NCBI RefSeq assembly: GCF_000219915.2
Contig: NC_017964.1
Location: 1,302,001 to 1,366,000, forward strand
Length of the DNA stretch: 64,000 bases
From: Advenella kashmirensis WT001
GTDB taxonomy: Bacteria; Pseudomonadota; Gammaproteobacteria; Burkholderiales; Burkholderiaceae_B
Direction: 5' to 3'
The position numbers were made by a program, and so were the translations under genes. A model generated the notes under the pieces. The model was given only the letters and a program-made list of their open reading frames with translations, had not been told where the DNA came from and did not search any database. Positions within the stretch are counted from its first letter, which is position 1. Each line of letters starts with the position of its first letter. This document shows, in pieces, positions 1 through 9,323 of this stretch.

Positions 1-21
1 AAGCAAATAACAGATTCAATC

Positions 22-970
22 ATGGACAATCGCAACATCAAGACAATCGCCATTATCGGCGCCGGAACCATAGGCAGCAGCTGGGCTGCCCTTTTTCTTG
101 CTCATGGCTATCATGTGGTGGTGTCGGACCCGGCACCGGACGTTGAGGCCAATACCCGAACGCTGATCGACTCGGCCTGGCAAACCCTGCGTGAGCTGGG
201 CAAAGTGAAGAATGAGTCATTTCTGCACAATTTGCGCTTTGAGGCCGATTTGCACAAGGCGCTGGAAAATGTAGACTTCGTGCAGGAGAATGCGCCAGAG
301 CGTGAAGACTTCAAAATCTCGCTGTTCGCAAAAATGGATGCACTGTTGCCGGAGCACGTCATTATTTCCTCCAGCTCGTCGGGCCTGCTGGTCAGCCGCA
401 TGCAATCGCAGTGCAGGTATCCGCAACGGTGCGTGCTGGGCCATCCGTTTAATCCGCCGCACGTGATTCCGCTGGTGGAAGTGGTCGGCGGCGAGCAGAC
501 ATCCGAAGACACGATCGCGCGTACGCTGGCATTTTATCGTGCCGTTGGCAAGCACCCGATCCGTCTGAACAAGGAAATTGCCGGGCATATCGCCAATCGC
601 CTGCAGGCTGCGGTATGGCGCGAGGTCATGCATCTGGTCAACGAAAACGTGGCCAGCGTGCAGGATATTGATGCGGCCATGAGCAAGGGGCCGGGCCTGC
701 GCTGGGCCATCTTCGGTCCGCAAATGGTGTTTGACCTGGCTGGCGGCCGGGCTGGTCTGGCGCATCTGATCGACCATTTGCAACCGGCCATCGAAAGCTG
801 GATGGATGACCTGGGCAATCCGCGCATGACCCCGGAGTTGCGAGCGCGTATGGTTCAGGCACGCAACAGGCCAGGAAGATAAATCGTTTGAATCGCTGCT
901 GCGCTATCGCGACAGCCATTTGATTGATATTCTGAAAAGTCTGGACAAAAAACAGGGCGATGACGCGTGA
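22..970 (+). CDS. 3-hydroxyacyl-CoA / L-carnitine-type dehydrogenase (frameshifted near 3' end)
   Basis: NAD-dependent dehydrogenase of the 3-hydroxyacyl-CoA dehydrogenase superfamily. The N-terminal Rossmann motif GAGTIGSSW (about residues 13-21), the SSSSSGLL stretch and GHPFNPPHVIPLVEVVGG are typical; the helical C-terminal domain follows. From memory it resembles L-carnitine dehydrogenases and lambda-crystallin-type enzymes more than FadB. The open frame stops at 882, but the expected family C-terminus (ESLLRYRDSHLIDIL) continues in another frame to a TGA at 968-970, so one or two bases are wrong around 858-885. Substrate is open: dehydrocarnitine formation, or oxidation of a hydroxyacyl-CoA in the benzoate lower pathway, are both possible given the cleavage enzyme at 2287. 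No clear ribosome binding site. Confidence 0.75.
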
Positions 971-1039
971 CCCCATGGGGCCGGGCATGTCGATCGCGAC
1001 AGGCGACTGAATGCATGCCCTTCTCATTATGTCGAATAA

Positions 1040-1588
1040 ATGATTATGTCAATTGAAAACCGTAGCCAGACGCGAGCGCCGTCTATCGGCATGCGGGCGC
1101 TGCGCACCGATGATCTGCCGCAGGTGCTGGCCTTGCAGGCCAGCGTGTACCCCTCATCGCTGCTGGAAAGCGGACAGGTGCTGGCCAGCAAGATCAGTTT
1201 TGTCCCGGCCGGCTGGACGTCTCTGGCGGCCTGCGATGGCGATACGCTTTGCGCCTACGCGCTAGGCTATCCCTGGCGCTCCAACCTGCAGCCCAGCTGG
1301 AACCGTCCGCTTGCGCTGCAACAGGATTGCGATGTGCTTTATCTGCATGATGTGGCAGTATCACGGGCCTATGCGGGCCGGGGTATTGCCAATGCACTGG
1401 TGTCGCAGCTGATGCGACAGGGGCAACAATTTGGCCTGTCGCGCGCCATACTGATTGCGGTCGAAGGCGCACAGCGGTATTGGTCAAGACTGGGCTTTGT
1501 CGCGATCCCGGCCGCCAGCACTGACCCGGCTTTCGGTGATGATGCCGTGCTGATGCAGCGCGAACTCACGCTGCCTGGTGCTGTATAG
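1040..1588 (+). CDS. GNAT family N-acetyltransferase
   Basis: A 182-residue protein with the GNAT fold signature. The acetyl-CoA pyrophosphate-binding motif A is visible as RAYAGRGIANALVSQL (roughly residues 111-126), preceded by a beta strand LYLHDVAVS and followed by the C-terminal YWSRLGFVAIP motif B. This suggests transfer of an acetyl group to an amine of a small molecule or protein N-terminus; the substrate cannot be told. It lies 70 bases after the dehydrogenase and 23 bases before a methyltransferase in the same direction, so the three may be co-transcribed. An ATG two codons downstream (1046) is an alternative start; neither has a strong ribosome binding site. Confidence 0.8.
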   Translation: MIMSIENRSQTRAPSIGMRALRTDDLPQVLALQASVYPSSLLESGQVLASKISFVPAGWTSLAACDGDTLCAYALGYPWRSNLQPSWNRPLALQQDCDVLYLHDVAVSRAYAGRGIANALVSQLMRQGQQFGLSRAILIAVEGAQRYWSRLGFVAIPAASTDPAFGDDAVLMQRELTLPGAV

Positions 1589-1611
1589 CGCGAGACGCCA
1601 GGAGCCACAGG

Positions 1612-2178
1612 ATGCCGCTGCTCAAAACCGTTGCCTTTGTTCATACGCTGCTTGCCGGCCACGTGGTAGCCGGCGCGCGCGTCATTGATGCGACGATGGG
1701 AAATGGGCACGATACGCTGCAGCTTGCCCGGCTTGTAGGTGAAGCCGGTCATGTATATGCGTTCGATATCCAGCGCGATGCGCTGGCTGCCACGGCCGCG
1801 CGCCTGGGTCACGAAAATCTGCAAGCGCGTGCCACGCTGATTCACGACAGCCATGCGCACATGCTCGATTACGTATCGGAGCCGGTCAGTGCCATTATCT
1901 TTAACCTGGGTTATCTGCCCGGCGCCGATAAATCCTGCGCCACCCAGGCCAACAGCACCCTGGCTGCCGTCAAAAGTGCGTTGACACTGCTTGCGCCCGG
2001 CGGACTATTGTTGATTGCGATTTACTGGGGGCATCCCGCAGGCGCCGACGAGAAAGAAGCGCTTGAGCCGTTCGTTGCACAGCTTTCGCCTGAGCAGTAC
2101 CGGGTGCTCAAATATGAATTCATTAATCGCGCGAATCCTGCGCCGTATCTGCTGGCCGTCGAACGCTTTACCAACTGA
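1612..2178 (+). CDS. SAM-dependent methyltransferase, rRNA_methylase (YtqB/MnmM-like) family
   Basis: A 188-residue class I methyltransferase. Motif I is IDATMGNGHDTLQLA (about residues 24-38), the acidic strand-2 end is VYAFDIQ, and the family signature NLGYLPGADK follows near residue 98. This combination marks the small family long called putative rRNA methylase; Gram-positive members (YtqB, now MnmM) methylate the wobble uridine of tRNA. Whether the proteobacterial member does the same is inference. An AGGAG sequence stands before the ATG. It is probably a housekeeping gene translated together with the acetyltransferase upstream and unrelated to the benzoate genes on the other strand. Confidence 0.8.
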   Translation: MPLLKTVAFVHTLLAGHVVAGARVIDATMGNGHDTLQLARLVGEAGHVYAFDIQRDALAATAARLGHENLQARATLIHDSHAHMLDYVSEPVSAIIFNLGYLPGADKSCATQANSTLAAVKSALTLLAPGGLLLIAIYWGHPAGADEKEALEPFVAQLSPEQYRVLKYEFINRANPAPYLLAVERFTN

Positions 2179-2286
2179 GCAGCGCGCCTCTGATTGGTTG
2201 ACGCCCCAAGCATGGCAATAAGCCAGCTTGTGGCGTTTTTCGGTGGCGTTGCAAGACCGGGTATCAGTCCGCGCCTGTGCCGTAGA

Positions 2287-3204
2287 TCACAGCGCAAACG
2301 TCGGTCTGACCGGTGCGCCAGGTCGTGGCAAATTGAGCATTTGCCTGGCTTCCTTGGGCGTTGCCGGCTCATAACCCATTTCACGCACCAGCCGGACAAT
2401 TCTTTCGGTCAATTCGATATTGCTTGCCAGGCGACCTTGTGAGTAATACAAATTGTCTTCCAGTCCGACCCGTACGTGTCCACCCAGCAGCAACGAGTTG
2501 ATGGCGCAGGGCAACTGTGCCGGGCCGATGCCGCTGGCGCCGAAGATAGTTCCAGGCGGCAGGCACTCCACCATGAACTGCAGATTTTTTGGCGAGTAGG
2601 GCATGGCGTTCTGAAAGCCCCGGTGTACGCCCATGACTAAGTTGACATAGGCCGGCTCTTCGTCCGCGCCCATGGCCAACAACGTCGCGGTATCCTGCAA
2701 AATATGAGTGGGGCTAAATACCTCCCATTCGGGTTTGATGCCGCGTTTTTTCATCTCGTCGGCCAGGAAGCGGCAACGCGAGGGCGCGGTGTTCATCAGT
2801 ATTTCCTTGTTATCAAAACTGGCAATAATGGTGGTCGCGTCCAGCGTGCACATCTCGGCGCCGGCCTCCATACCCTTGATGCGTTCTTCCCAAAGCAATT
2901 CCCACATGCCGTTTTCGTTCTGTCCGATCATCTCGCCATGGACTCCACCACCGGTGGAGTTATTCAAAATGATGTCGCATTTGGCGCGAATGCGTGTATT
3001 CATGTCGTAATAGATATCGGGATTGCAGGTGGCGCCGTCATCGGGATTGCGTGCATGCAGCGCCACAATGCTGGCGCCGGCGTTGTAGCAGTCGTACACG
3101 TCGTCGGCAATTTCCTGCGGTTGCGTGGGCAGGTTCGGGTTCTGGCTCTTATAGGCCATGCCACCGGTGGGGGCAATGGTAATAATGACTTTGGGTGTAC
3201 TCAT
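2287..3204 (-). CDS. beta-keto acid cleavage enzyme (BKACE, DUF849 family)
   Basis: Family members condense a beta-keto acid with acetyl-CoA, giving acetoacetate and a new acyl-CoA; the founding member cleaves 3-keto-5-aminohexanoate, and others act on dehydrocarnitine or 3-oxoadipate. The 305-residue TIM barrel shows [18 protein letters not shown] and the metal/acid motif [10 protein letters not shown]. In the characterised enzyme zinc is held by an HxH pair plus this Glu; here the first His is replaced (A48-L49-H50). The start codon overlaps the stop of the binding-protein gene upstream (ATGA), so it is the last gene of the benzoate transport operon. That location suggests a role in the lower benzoate pathway, for example on 3-oxoadipate, but the substrate is inference. 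Confidence 0.85.
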   Translation of the reverse strand: MSTPKVIITIAPTGGMAYKSQNPNLPTQPQEIADDVYDCYNAGASIVALHARNPDDGATCNPDIYYDMNTRIRAKCDIILNNSTGGGVHGEMIGQNENGMWELLWEERIKGMEAGAEMCTLDATTIIASFDNKEILMNTAPSRCRFLADEMKKRGIKPEWEVFSPTHILQDTATLLAMGADEEPAYVNLVMGVHRGFQNAMPYSPKNLQFMVECLPPGTIFGASGIGPAQLPCAINSLLLGGHVRVGLEDNLYYSQGRLASNIELTERIVRLVREMGYEPATPKEARQMLNLPRPGAPVRPTFAL

Positions 3205-4433
3205 GATTGCGCTCCTGCAGATTGTTGCACCAGTTTGCAGGCGGAGTCTTCCAGTTTTCCGTAAAGATCATCGGGTGAAAGCGTTTCAACTTTCCGGTAA
3301 TAATCCCAGGGTGCTTTGGATTCGTCCGGTTTTTTTACCTGCATCAGGTACATCGGATTGGTGAGTCTGCCATCGGCACGTACGATGGCATCTTTGGCGA
3401 AAAAGTCTTTGATGCGCTCGGTCTTGAATCGCTTCATGATCGCATCCGCATCGTCGGTTTTTAATGCGGCGACTGCCGCAAGATAATTGCTGACTGCCGA
3501 ATAGGTGCCGGCCTGAATGTAGGTCGGTATGCGATTAGTGATTTTTTTGTATTCGGCTGTCCACTTGCGGGTGTCATCGTCCAGGTCCCAGTAGAACGGC
3601 GTGGTCAGATACATTCCCTGGGTAACCTGCAAGCCCAGGGAGTGGATGTCCGGAATGAGTACTGTCAGGCCCACCAGATTCATTTGGGTATTCAAGCCAA
3701 ATTCATTGGCAGATTTTGCAGCGTTCACAAAATCGCCGCCGGCATTGGCCATGCCCAGGATCTTGGCGCCTGATGATTGCGCTTGCAATATATAGGAAGA
3801 AAAATCGGAAGCGCCAAGCGGCACTTTGACCGATCCTTTGATGGTGCCGTTGGCTTGCTTTACCACCTTGGAGGTGGCCGCTTCCAGAGCATGGCCAAAG
3901 GCATAATCGGTGGTAATGAAGAACCAGTCCTTGCCGCCGTTTTTAACCACAGATTTGCCCGTGCCGTTGGCCAGCGCATCGGTTGAATAGGTGTAGTGGA
4001 TAATGTAAGGCGAGCATTGTTTGCCGGTCAGGGCCGATGTACCGCCACCGGTAGAGATAAACAGTTTTTTCTTTTCAGTGGCAACGTTGGCCATGGCCAG
4101 GCTGACCGCAGAATTGGTTCCGCCGATCAGGATATCTACTTTGTTCACGTCCGCCCATTCACGGGATTTGGCGGCAGCGACATCGGCCTTGTTCTGATGA
4201 TCGGCATAAAGCAGTTCAATTTTCTTGCCGTCGATACTGCCGCCAGCATCGCGGATCGCCATGCGGATGGCTTGCACACCACCCTGGCCGTCATAGTCGG
4301 CGTAGACCCCCGAGATATCGGTCAGAAAACCGATACGGATGACATCATCGGAGATGCCGGCGGCATGCGCCGCGCCTGTCGAGGCAAGCAGCATGCCTGT
4401 CGCCCATGTGAGTGTGCCCGTCTTGTTCATCAT
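3201..4433 (-). CDS. ABC transporter periplasmic substrate-binding protein (branched-chain amino acid type), binding protein 2
   Basis: A 410-residue Peripla_BP_6 family receptor. A Sec signal peptide is clear ([10 protein letters not shown], hydrophobic core, AAHAAG cleavage region). The mature start [21 protein letters not shown] and the later [13 protein letters not shown] and [13 protein letters not shown] segments fit the LivJ/aromatic-acid receptor family. GGAGAG precedes the start. It lies downstream of livF and upstream of the BKACE gene, with which it overlaps by four bases. This is the second receptor in an operon with a single permease/ATPase set, so the two receptors may bring different aromatic or ring-cleavage acids to one channel. 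The ligand is not visible from sequence. Confidence 0.88.
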   Translation of the reverse strand: MMNKTGTLTWATGMLLASTGAAHAAGISDDVIRIGFLTDISGVYADYDGQGGVQAIRMAIRDAGGSIDGKKIELLYADHQNKADVAAAKSREWADVNKVDILIGGTNSAVSLAMANVATEKKKLFISTGGGTSALTGKQCSPYIIHYTYSTDALANGTGKSVVKNGGKDWFFITTDYAFGHALEAATSKVVKQANGTIKGSVKVPLGASDFSSYILQAQSSGAKILGMANAGGDFVNAAKSANEFGLNTQMNLVGLTVLIPDIHSLGLQVTQGMYLTTPFYWDLDDDTRKWTAEYKKITNRIPTYIQAGTYSAVSNYLAAVAALKTDDADAIMKRFKTERIKDFFAKDAIVRADGRLTNPMYLMQVKKPDESKAPWDYYRKVETLSPDDLYGKLEDSACKLVQQSAGAQS

Positions 4434-4575
4434 TCTCTCCTTTTTTATACTGTCTCTCAGAACTGTGCCCGCGACCAGGGCGCTATCGCCGATCGCCGGC
4501 AGCGCTTTGGTTAGTGCCTGGCAAGGCTTGGGCCCGCCAGGCTGCGGTTATTTTGTTCCCCTGGCACCCCAACTA

Positions 4576-5304
4576 TCAGACGCCCAGATACCGGTGGATC
4601 TGCGAAGGGTCTTCACGTAGCTGGCTGGCATCGCCCTCGAGCACAACCCGGCCTTTTTCCAGCACAACCAGCCGGTCCGCCTGCTCCATCACTTTGCGAT
4701 AATTGCGGTCGACCACCATGGTTGCCAGGCCGCTGGCGCGGATGAGCGCAATGACACGCCAGATCTCCTCTACAATCAGCGGCGCCAGGCCTTCGGTGGC
4801 TTCATCCAGAATGATGGCATCCGGATTGGTCATCAGCGCCCGACCAATCGAAAGCATTTGCTGTTCGCCTCCGGAGAGCTGGTCACCCATGTTGTCCAGG
4901 CGCTCTGCGAGCCGGGGAAAGGTCTGCAGTATGCGATCGGTATCCCATGCTTTACTCCCGTCGCGGCCGGCGCGCGCGCACATCAGCAGATTTTCGCGGA
5001 CTGTCAGATTGGGAAAAATGCCGCGCCCTTCAGGAACGTAGGCAATGCCCAATTGGGCAGCCTGATAGGGGCGGGCACCAGACATCAGCTGTCGCTGCAG
5101 TTCGATCCGTCCACTGCGTTGTTTGACATGGCCCAGCAGGCTGCGTATCAGCGTGGATTTGCCCATGCCGTTGCGGCCCAGCAGGCCTACGGTTTCGCCG
5201 CGCCGCAGGTTAAAGTCAATGCCGTGCAGCACGTGACTGGAGCCGTACCAGGCATGGATATCGCGTGCCAGAATGATGTCGTCTGTCATAGTTGCATTTG
5301 TCAT
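4576..5304 (-). CDS. livF: LivF-type ABC transporter ATP-binding protein
   Basis: The 242-residue second ATPase of a branched-chain-type uptake system. Walker A is GRNGMGKST (about residues 43-51), the signature is LSGGEQQ and Walker B is IILDEATEGL. The C-terminus ends in YLGV, as in many LivF proteins. It acts at the cytoplasmic face with LivG to drive LivH/LivM. Its ATG overlaps the livG stop by four bases, showing translational coupling. Given the neighbouring benzoate-CoA ligase, the transported compound is probably benzoate or a related aromatic acid. Confidence 0.9.
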   Translation of the reverse strand: MTNATMTDDIILARDIHAWYGSSHVLHGIDFNLRRGETVGLLGRNGMGKSTLIRSLLGHVKQRSGRIELQRQLMSGARPYQAAQLGIAYVPEGRGIFPNLTVRENLLMCARAGRDGSKAWDTDRILQTFPRLAERLDNMGDQLSGGEQQMLSIGRALMTNPDAIILDEATEGLAPLIVEEIWRVIALIRASGLATMVVDRNYRKVMEQADRLVVLEKGRVVLEGDASQLREDPSQIHRYLGV

Positions 5305-6082
5305 ATCGCCAGAGTGGCCGAGTCGTCTGTGGCGTGATCGCTCTCGCCCAGATAGGCGGTCTGCACCGCGGTATTGTTGCGAATATCATGGGGCAGGCCG
5401 CTAGCGAGTACTGCGCCGTTGACCATTACCGTCAGGCGGTCTGCAACGGCAAAAACCGCATCCATGTCGTGTTCGATCAGCAAAATAGCCAGGTTCTTTT
5501 TCAGCCGGTGCAGCAGCGCCAGCATGCGCTCGGACTCTTCAGCCCCATGCCTGCCAGTGGCTCATCCAGCAACAGTACCTGGGGCTGCTGGGCCAGGCAC
5601 ATGGCCACTTCAAGCTGGCGTTTCTGCCCGTGAGACAGGTTGGCGGCAATGCTCGCAGCCTGTCCGCTCAGGCCGGCCTGTTCCAGCGCGTGGTCGGCCA
5701 TCTCAAGGCTGCGTTGACAATGTTGCGCAGCCGTCCAGAATTGCCATGGTTTCTGAATTTTTGCCTGGGCGGCCAGGCGGCAGTTTTCGCGTACGCTTAG
5801 CGGCAGAAAAATATTGTTGCGCTGATAGCTGCGTCCCAGGCCTGCTTGAGATCTTGCCGGCTGTGACCATTTGCTGATATCTTTGCCGCGCAAATACACC
5901 TGGCCATTGGTCAGCGGCAGTTCGCCGGACAGCAGATAGGTCAGTGTCGATTTACCGGCCCCGTTGGTGCCGATCACAGCCAGGATTTCCCCTTCGAACA
6001 ATTGGAGCGATACATTATTTACTGCAACCAGCGCGCCAAATTTGCGGGTCACGTTCCTGGCTTCAAGTAATGCCGTTGTCAT
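5301..6082 (-). CDS. livG: LivG-type ABC transporter ATP-binding protein (frameshifted)
   Basis: First ATPase of the uptake system, beginning MTTALLEARN at 6082. Walker A is GTNGAGKST, the signature region is LSHGQKRQLEVAM and Walker B is LLLDEPLAGM. Directly after Walker B the frame breaks: the continuation (ESERMLALLHRLKK, then IEHDMDAVFAVADRL) lies in another frame. The C4 run at 5543-5546 would need one more base. The whole length is 782 bases, one short of a complete frame, so a single missing base explains it. The start overlaps the livM stop and the end overlaps the livF start. It is probably intact in the cell. Confidence 0.85.
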
Positions 6083-7072
6083 CGGGTTGCACCTCCCTTG
6101 TTTGCGCGGCGAATGCGCCATTCCTTCAGTTGCCGGGGCAGGCCGGCCAGGCCATAGGGCATTAGCATGACTACGAAAATAATAAAGCCGCCGAGCAGCA
6201 ACTGCCAGTGCTTGGTGAGGGCGGTAAACCATTCTGACAGCAGCACGAAAGCGAAGGCGCCGATAATGGCCCCACCCAGACTGCCCAGGCCGCCCAGAAT
6301 AATCATGAGCAGTACATTGCCAGACTGATGCCAGGACAGCAGCTCGGGATTGACGTAACCGTACTGGCATGCATACAGAAACCCGGCCAGACCTGCCAGC
6401 ATACCGCTGATGACAAAACTGGCAATCTTGTAAGCGGTTGACTCGAACCCGGCGGCACGCATGCGCAACTGGTTGTGTTTGATACCGACAAAAGCATGAC
6501 CCAGGCGCGAACGCAGAATCAGTTGCAGAATGATGACGGTGATAATAAGCAACACAAGCGTGAACCAGTAGAAAGTATTGCCCGATTCAAGATCGAAGGG
6601 CTGCCATTGAAAAATGGAAAAAACCGGCTTGAAATAAATATAGGTGCCGTCGGAGCCGCCGAAAATCTTGATGTCATGAAAAACGAAGTAAACCAGTTGG
6701 CCAAAGGCCAGCGTGACCATGATGAAATACACGCCATAGCTGCGCATGACCAGCATACCGATCAGCAATGCCAGCAGCCCTGCGCCGCCAATGCAGATCG
6801 CCATCAGCAGCCAGCCGTTGCCCGCTTCCGACTCGGGCGAGAAGGTCGCAACCATATAGGCGGCAAAGCCGAGAAAAGCGGCGTGCCCAAGGCTCACCAG
6901 ACCGGTAAAGCCAACCAGCAATTGCAGGCTGAGCGCAAAAATGCTCAGGATCATGATTTTGGTAACCAGATCACCGTGGTATTTGCTGCCAATGGGCTCG
7001 GGCAGCAAGGGCAGCAGTGCCAGCAGGGCCAGGCCGACTATCCACAAAAAAAAGATTGTTTTTTGTAATCAT
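6079..7072 (-). CDS. livM: LivM-type ABC transporter permease (extra base in A/T run near the start)
   Basis: Inner-membrane permease with about ten hydrophobic segments; the family landmark GLVSLGHAAFLGFAAY occurs near residue 55 and GGLGSLGGAIIGA later. The uninterrupted frame starts only at a TTG at 7047. If one base is removed from the eight-base A run at 7046-7053, translation starts at the ATG at 7072 as MITKNNLFLWIVGLAL, two bases after the livH stop. This fits family N-termini and operon spacing better, so I prefer 7072. It forms the channel with LivH. Confidence 0.85.
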
Positions 7073-7074
7073 GC

Positions 7075-7944
7075 TCAGGTTCCCTGTTTGAACAGGCCCT
7101 GGGGCTTGAATAGCAGCACCAGCACCATTAGCAGATAGACCAGTGCGCCAGCGCCTTCGGGCCAGAGCACTTTGCCAAAGGTGTCTACGAAGCCGATCAG
7201 CAGCGCTGCGACCAGCGCGCCCTTGATGGAGCCGATGCCGCCGATGACCACGACCACAAAACAGATAATCAGTTCATTGCCGCCCATGCCAGGGTAGACC
7301 GATGACACTGGCGCCGAGAGCATGCCGGCAAAGATGGCCAGGGCAACACCGGCCGCAAATACGGTGCGGTACAGTACCGAGATATTGACGCCCAGCGATT
7401 GCACCATTTCGCGATTGGTGGCGCCGGCGCGGATTTTCATGCCCAGCCGGGTATGCTTGATCAACAGGTACATGCCAATCGCAATAACCAGGCAGACCAG
7501 CGAAATGAACAGGCGATACACCGGATAGCTCAGCCCATTGCCCAATGCGATAGAGCCGGCCAGCCAGGCAGGCGGGCTGACGCCATGCACATCGTCGCCC
7601 AGCAGAATGCTGCGCAGCGCTTCGAATACCAGAATAAGCCCGTAGGTCATCAGCACCTGCAACAGGTGCTCACGTTCGTACAGAAAGCTGAAAAAGCCCC
7701 ACTCCAGCAAATAACCGAAAGCCAGGGCAAGAATAATGCCCAGCACCAGGGCAAGGGCAAAATTGTCGATATACATGCCCAGCGCGTAGATAAGATAAGC
7801 GCCAATCATGAAGAAACTGCCGTGCGCCAGGTTGATGACGCCCATGATGCCGAAGATCAGTGTGAGCCCGCTGGCGATCAGAAACAGTAGCAGCCCGTAC
7901 TGCACACTGTTCAGACACTGAATCAGAAATGTTGTTATATCCAT
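7075..7944 (-). CDS. livH: LivH-type ABC transporter permease
   Basis: Integral membrane permease of the branched-chain amino acid/aromatic acid ABC family, about 289 residues. The typical N-terminal segment VQYGLLLFLIASGLTLIFG, then GVINLAHGSFFMIGAYL, and the C-terminal GGIGSIKGALVAALLIGF and FKPQGLF motifs are present. I choose the ATG at 7944 (MDITTFLIQCLN) over the longer frame from 7995 because LivH proteins start just before this first membrane segment. It stands between binding protein 1 and livM. Confidence 0.9.
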   Translation of the reverse strand: MDITTFLIQCLNSVQYGLLLFLIASGLTLIFGIMGVINLAHGSFFMIGAYLIYALGMYIDNFALALVLGIILALAFGYLLEWGFFSFLYEREHLLQVLMTYGLILVFEALRSILLGDDVHGVSPPAWLAGSIALGNGLSYPVYRLFISLVCLVIAIGMYLLIKHTRLGMKIRAGATNREMVQSLGVNISVLYRTVFAAGVALAIFAGMLSAPVSSVYPGMGGNELIICFVVVVIGGIGSIKGALVAALLIGFVDTFGKVLWPEGAGALVYLLMVLVLLFKPQGLFKQGT

Positions 7945-8002
7945 ATTTGATCCGAAGAAAGGGGCGGGCGCACGGATCAGCCCTTGCGCCTGCACTTTCG
8001 GT

Positions 8003-9173
8003 TTACTTGCTCAACTTGCAGCCTTTGGCCGGATCTTCCAGATTGGCTACGGCGATACCCAGGTTCTTGTTGTGGTTGCCTACGACTTCACGCAGATAGA
8101 TGTTCTGCACCGGATTGTGTGCCTTGGACATGGTGAACGGTCCACGCGGGCTGTCCACCTTGGCCTGTTCCATTCCCTCAATAACGGCGTCCTTGTTCTT
8201 GATATCGCCCTTGGCATGATTCAAGCCGGCTGCCAGCAACTGGGCCGCGTCATAGCCCTGTACTGCATATACGTCCGGCTCCATGCTGAACTTTTCCTGG
8301 TAGTGCTTGCGAAACGCCTTGTCTTTCGGATTGTCCAGCTCATCGGCATAGTGCAGGGTGGTCAGCATGCCCTTGGCGGCATCACCCTGGGCGGCAAGTG
8401 TGCCGTCAGTCAAAAAGCCCGGACCATAAAGCGGAATTGTCTTGCGCAGGCCCGAGGCGTCATAATCTTTAACGAATTTGACAGCCCCGCCACCGGCGAA
8501 GAATGCAAAGACGGCATCCGGTTTCAATGAGGAGATTTCAGTCAGCAGCGATTGGAATTCCACGTTGGGGAAGGGCAGTGTGAGCTCTTTGATCACCTTG
8601 CCACCCTTGGCTTCAAAACCTTCGCGGAAACCATCGGCCGCTTCTGTGCCGGCGGCGTATTTCCAGTTGATGGTCACTGCAGTTTTATGCTTTTGTTTTT
8701 CGGCGGCGACAATGCCCATGCCATAGGCAGGCTGCCAATTGGTGAATGAGCTGCGGAAGATGTTCTTTGCGCACAGCGGACCGGTAAGCATATCCGCGCC
8801 GGCGTTGGGAATAATATAGATGACGCCGCTGTCACGCGCAATTTTCGCCATCCCCATGGCCACGCCCGAATGCACTGTTCCTACCAGTACATCGACCTTG
8901 TCGCGCTGCACCAGCCGGTTGGTATTCTCTGGTGCCTTGGCCGGTCTCAGATTCGTCATCCACAGCAAAATACTGGATCTGTTGACCGCCCAGTTTGCCG
9001 CCCTGTTCCTCGACGTACAGTTTAAAGCCATTTTCAATCGCCTTGCCAAGCGCCGCGTAGGTGCCTGTGGCCGGCAGCATCAGGCCCACCTTCACCTCGG
9101 CCTGCGCCGCCTGACCCAATCCCCCGGCCAGCAGGATCGCCGTGGCGATCGTGGCTTTTCTCACATTATTCAT
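8003..9173 (-). CDS. ABC transporter periplasmic substrate-binding protein 1 (frameshifted)
   Basis: Peripla_BP_6 receptor of about 390 residues. The N-terminus is a signal peptide (MNNVRKATIATAILLAGGLG, cleavage near AQAEV), then KVGLMLPATGTYAALG. After VDDESET the family sequence moves to another frame (KAPENTNRLVQRDKVDVLVG) near 8945-8955; overall length is one base more than a full frame, so either one base is extra or two are missing. The rest (ARDSGVIYIIPNAGADMLTGPLCAKN) is fully conserved. It stands directly downstream of benzoate-CoA ligase and upstream of livH, so benzoate or a substituted benzoate is the likely ligand. An alternative is another aromatic acid. Confidence 0.85.
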
Positions 9174-9323
9174 TGTCCTGTCTCCTGAATGTACGACTGC
9201 TTTTTATGATGACTGCTTATTTGTGTTGCCACGAACGATGTGGTGTGCCGCCTCCTGATACCGCACTTGCAGGATCACGGCAGACCTTGCGATAGCCGCT
9301 ATGCCTGTCTTATTTGTGCCAGC

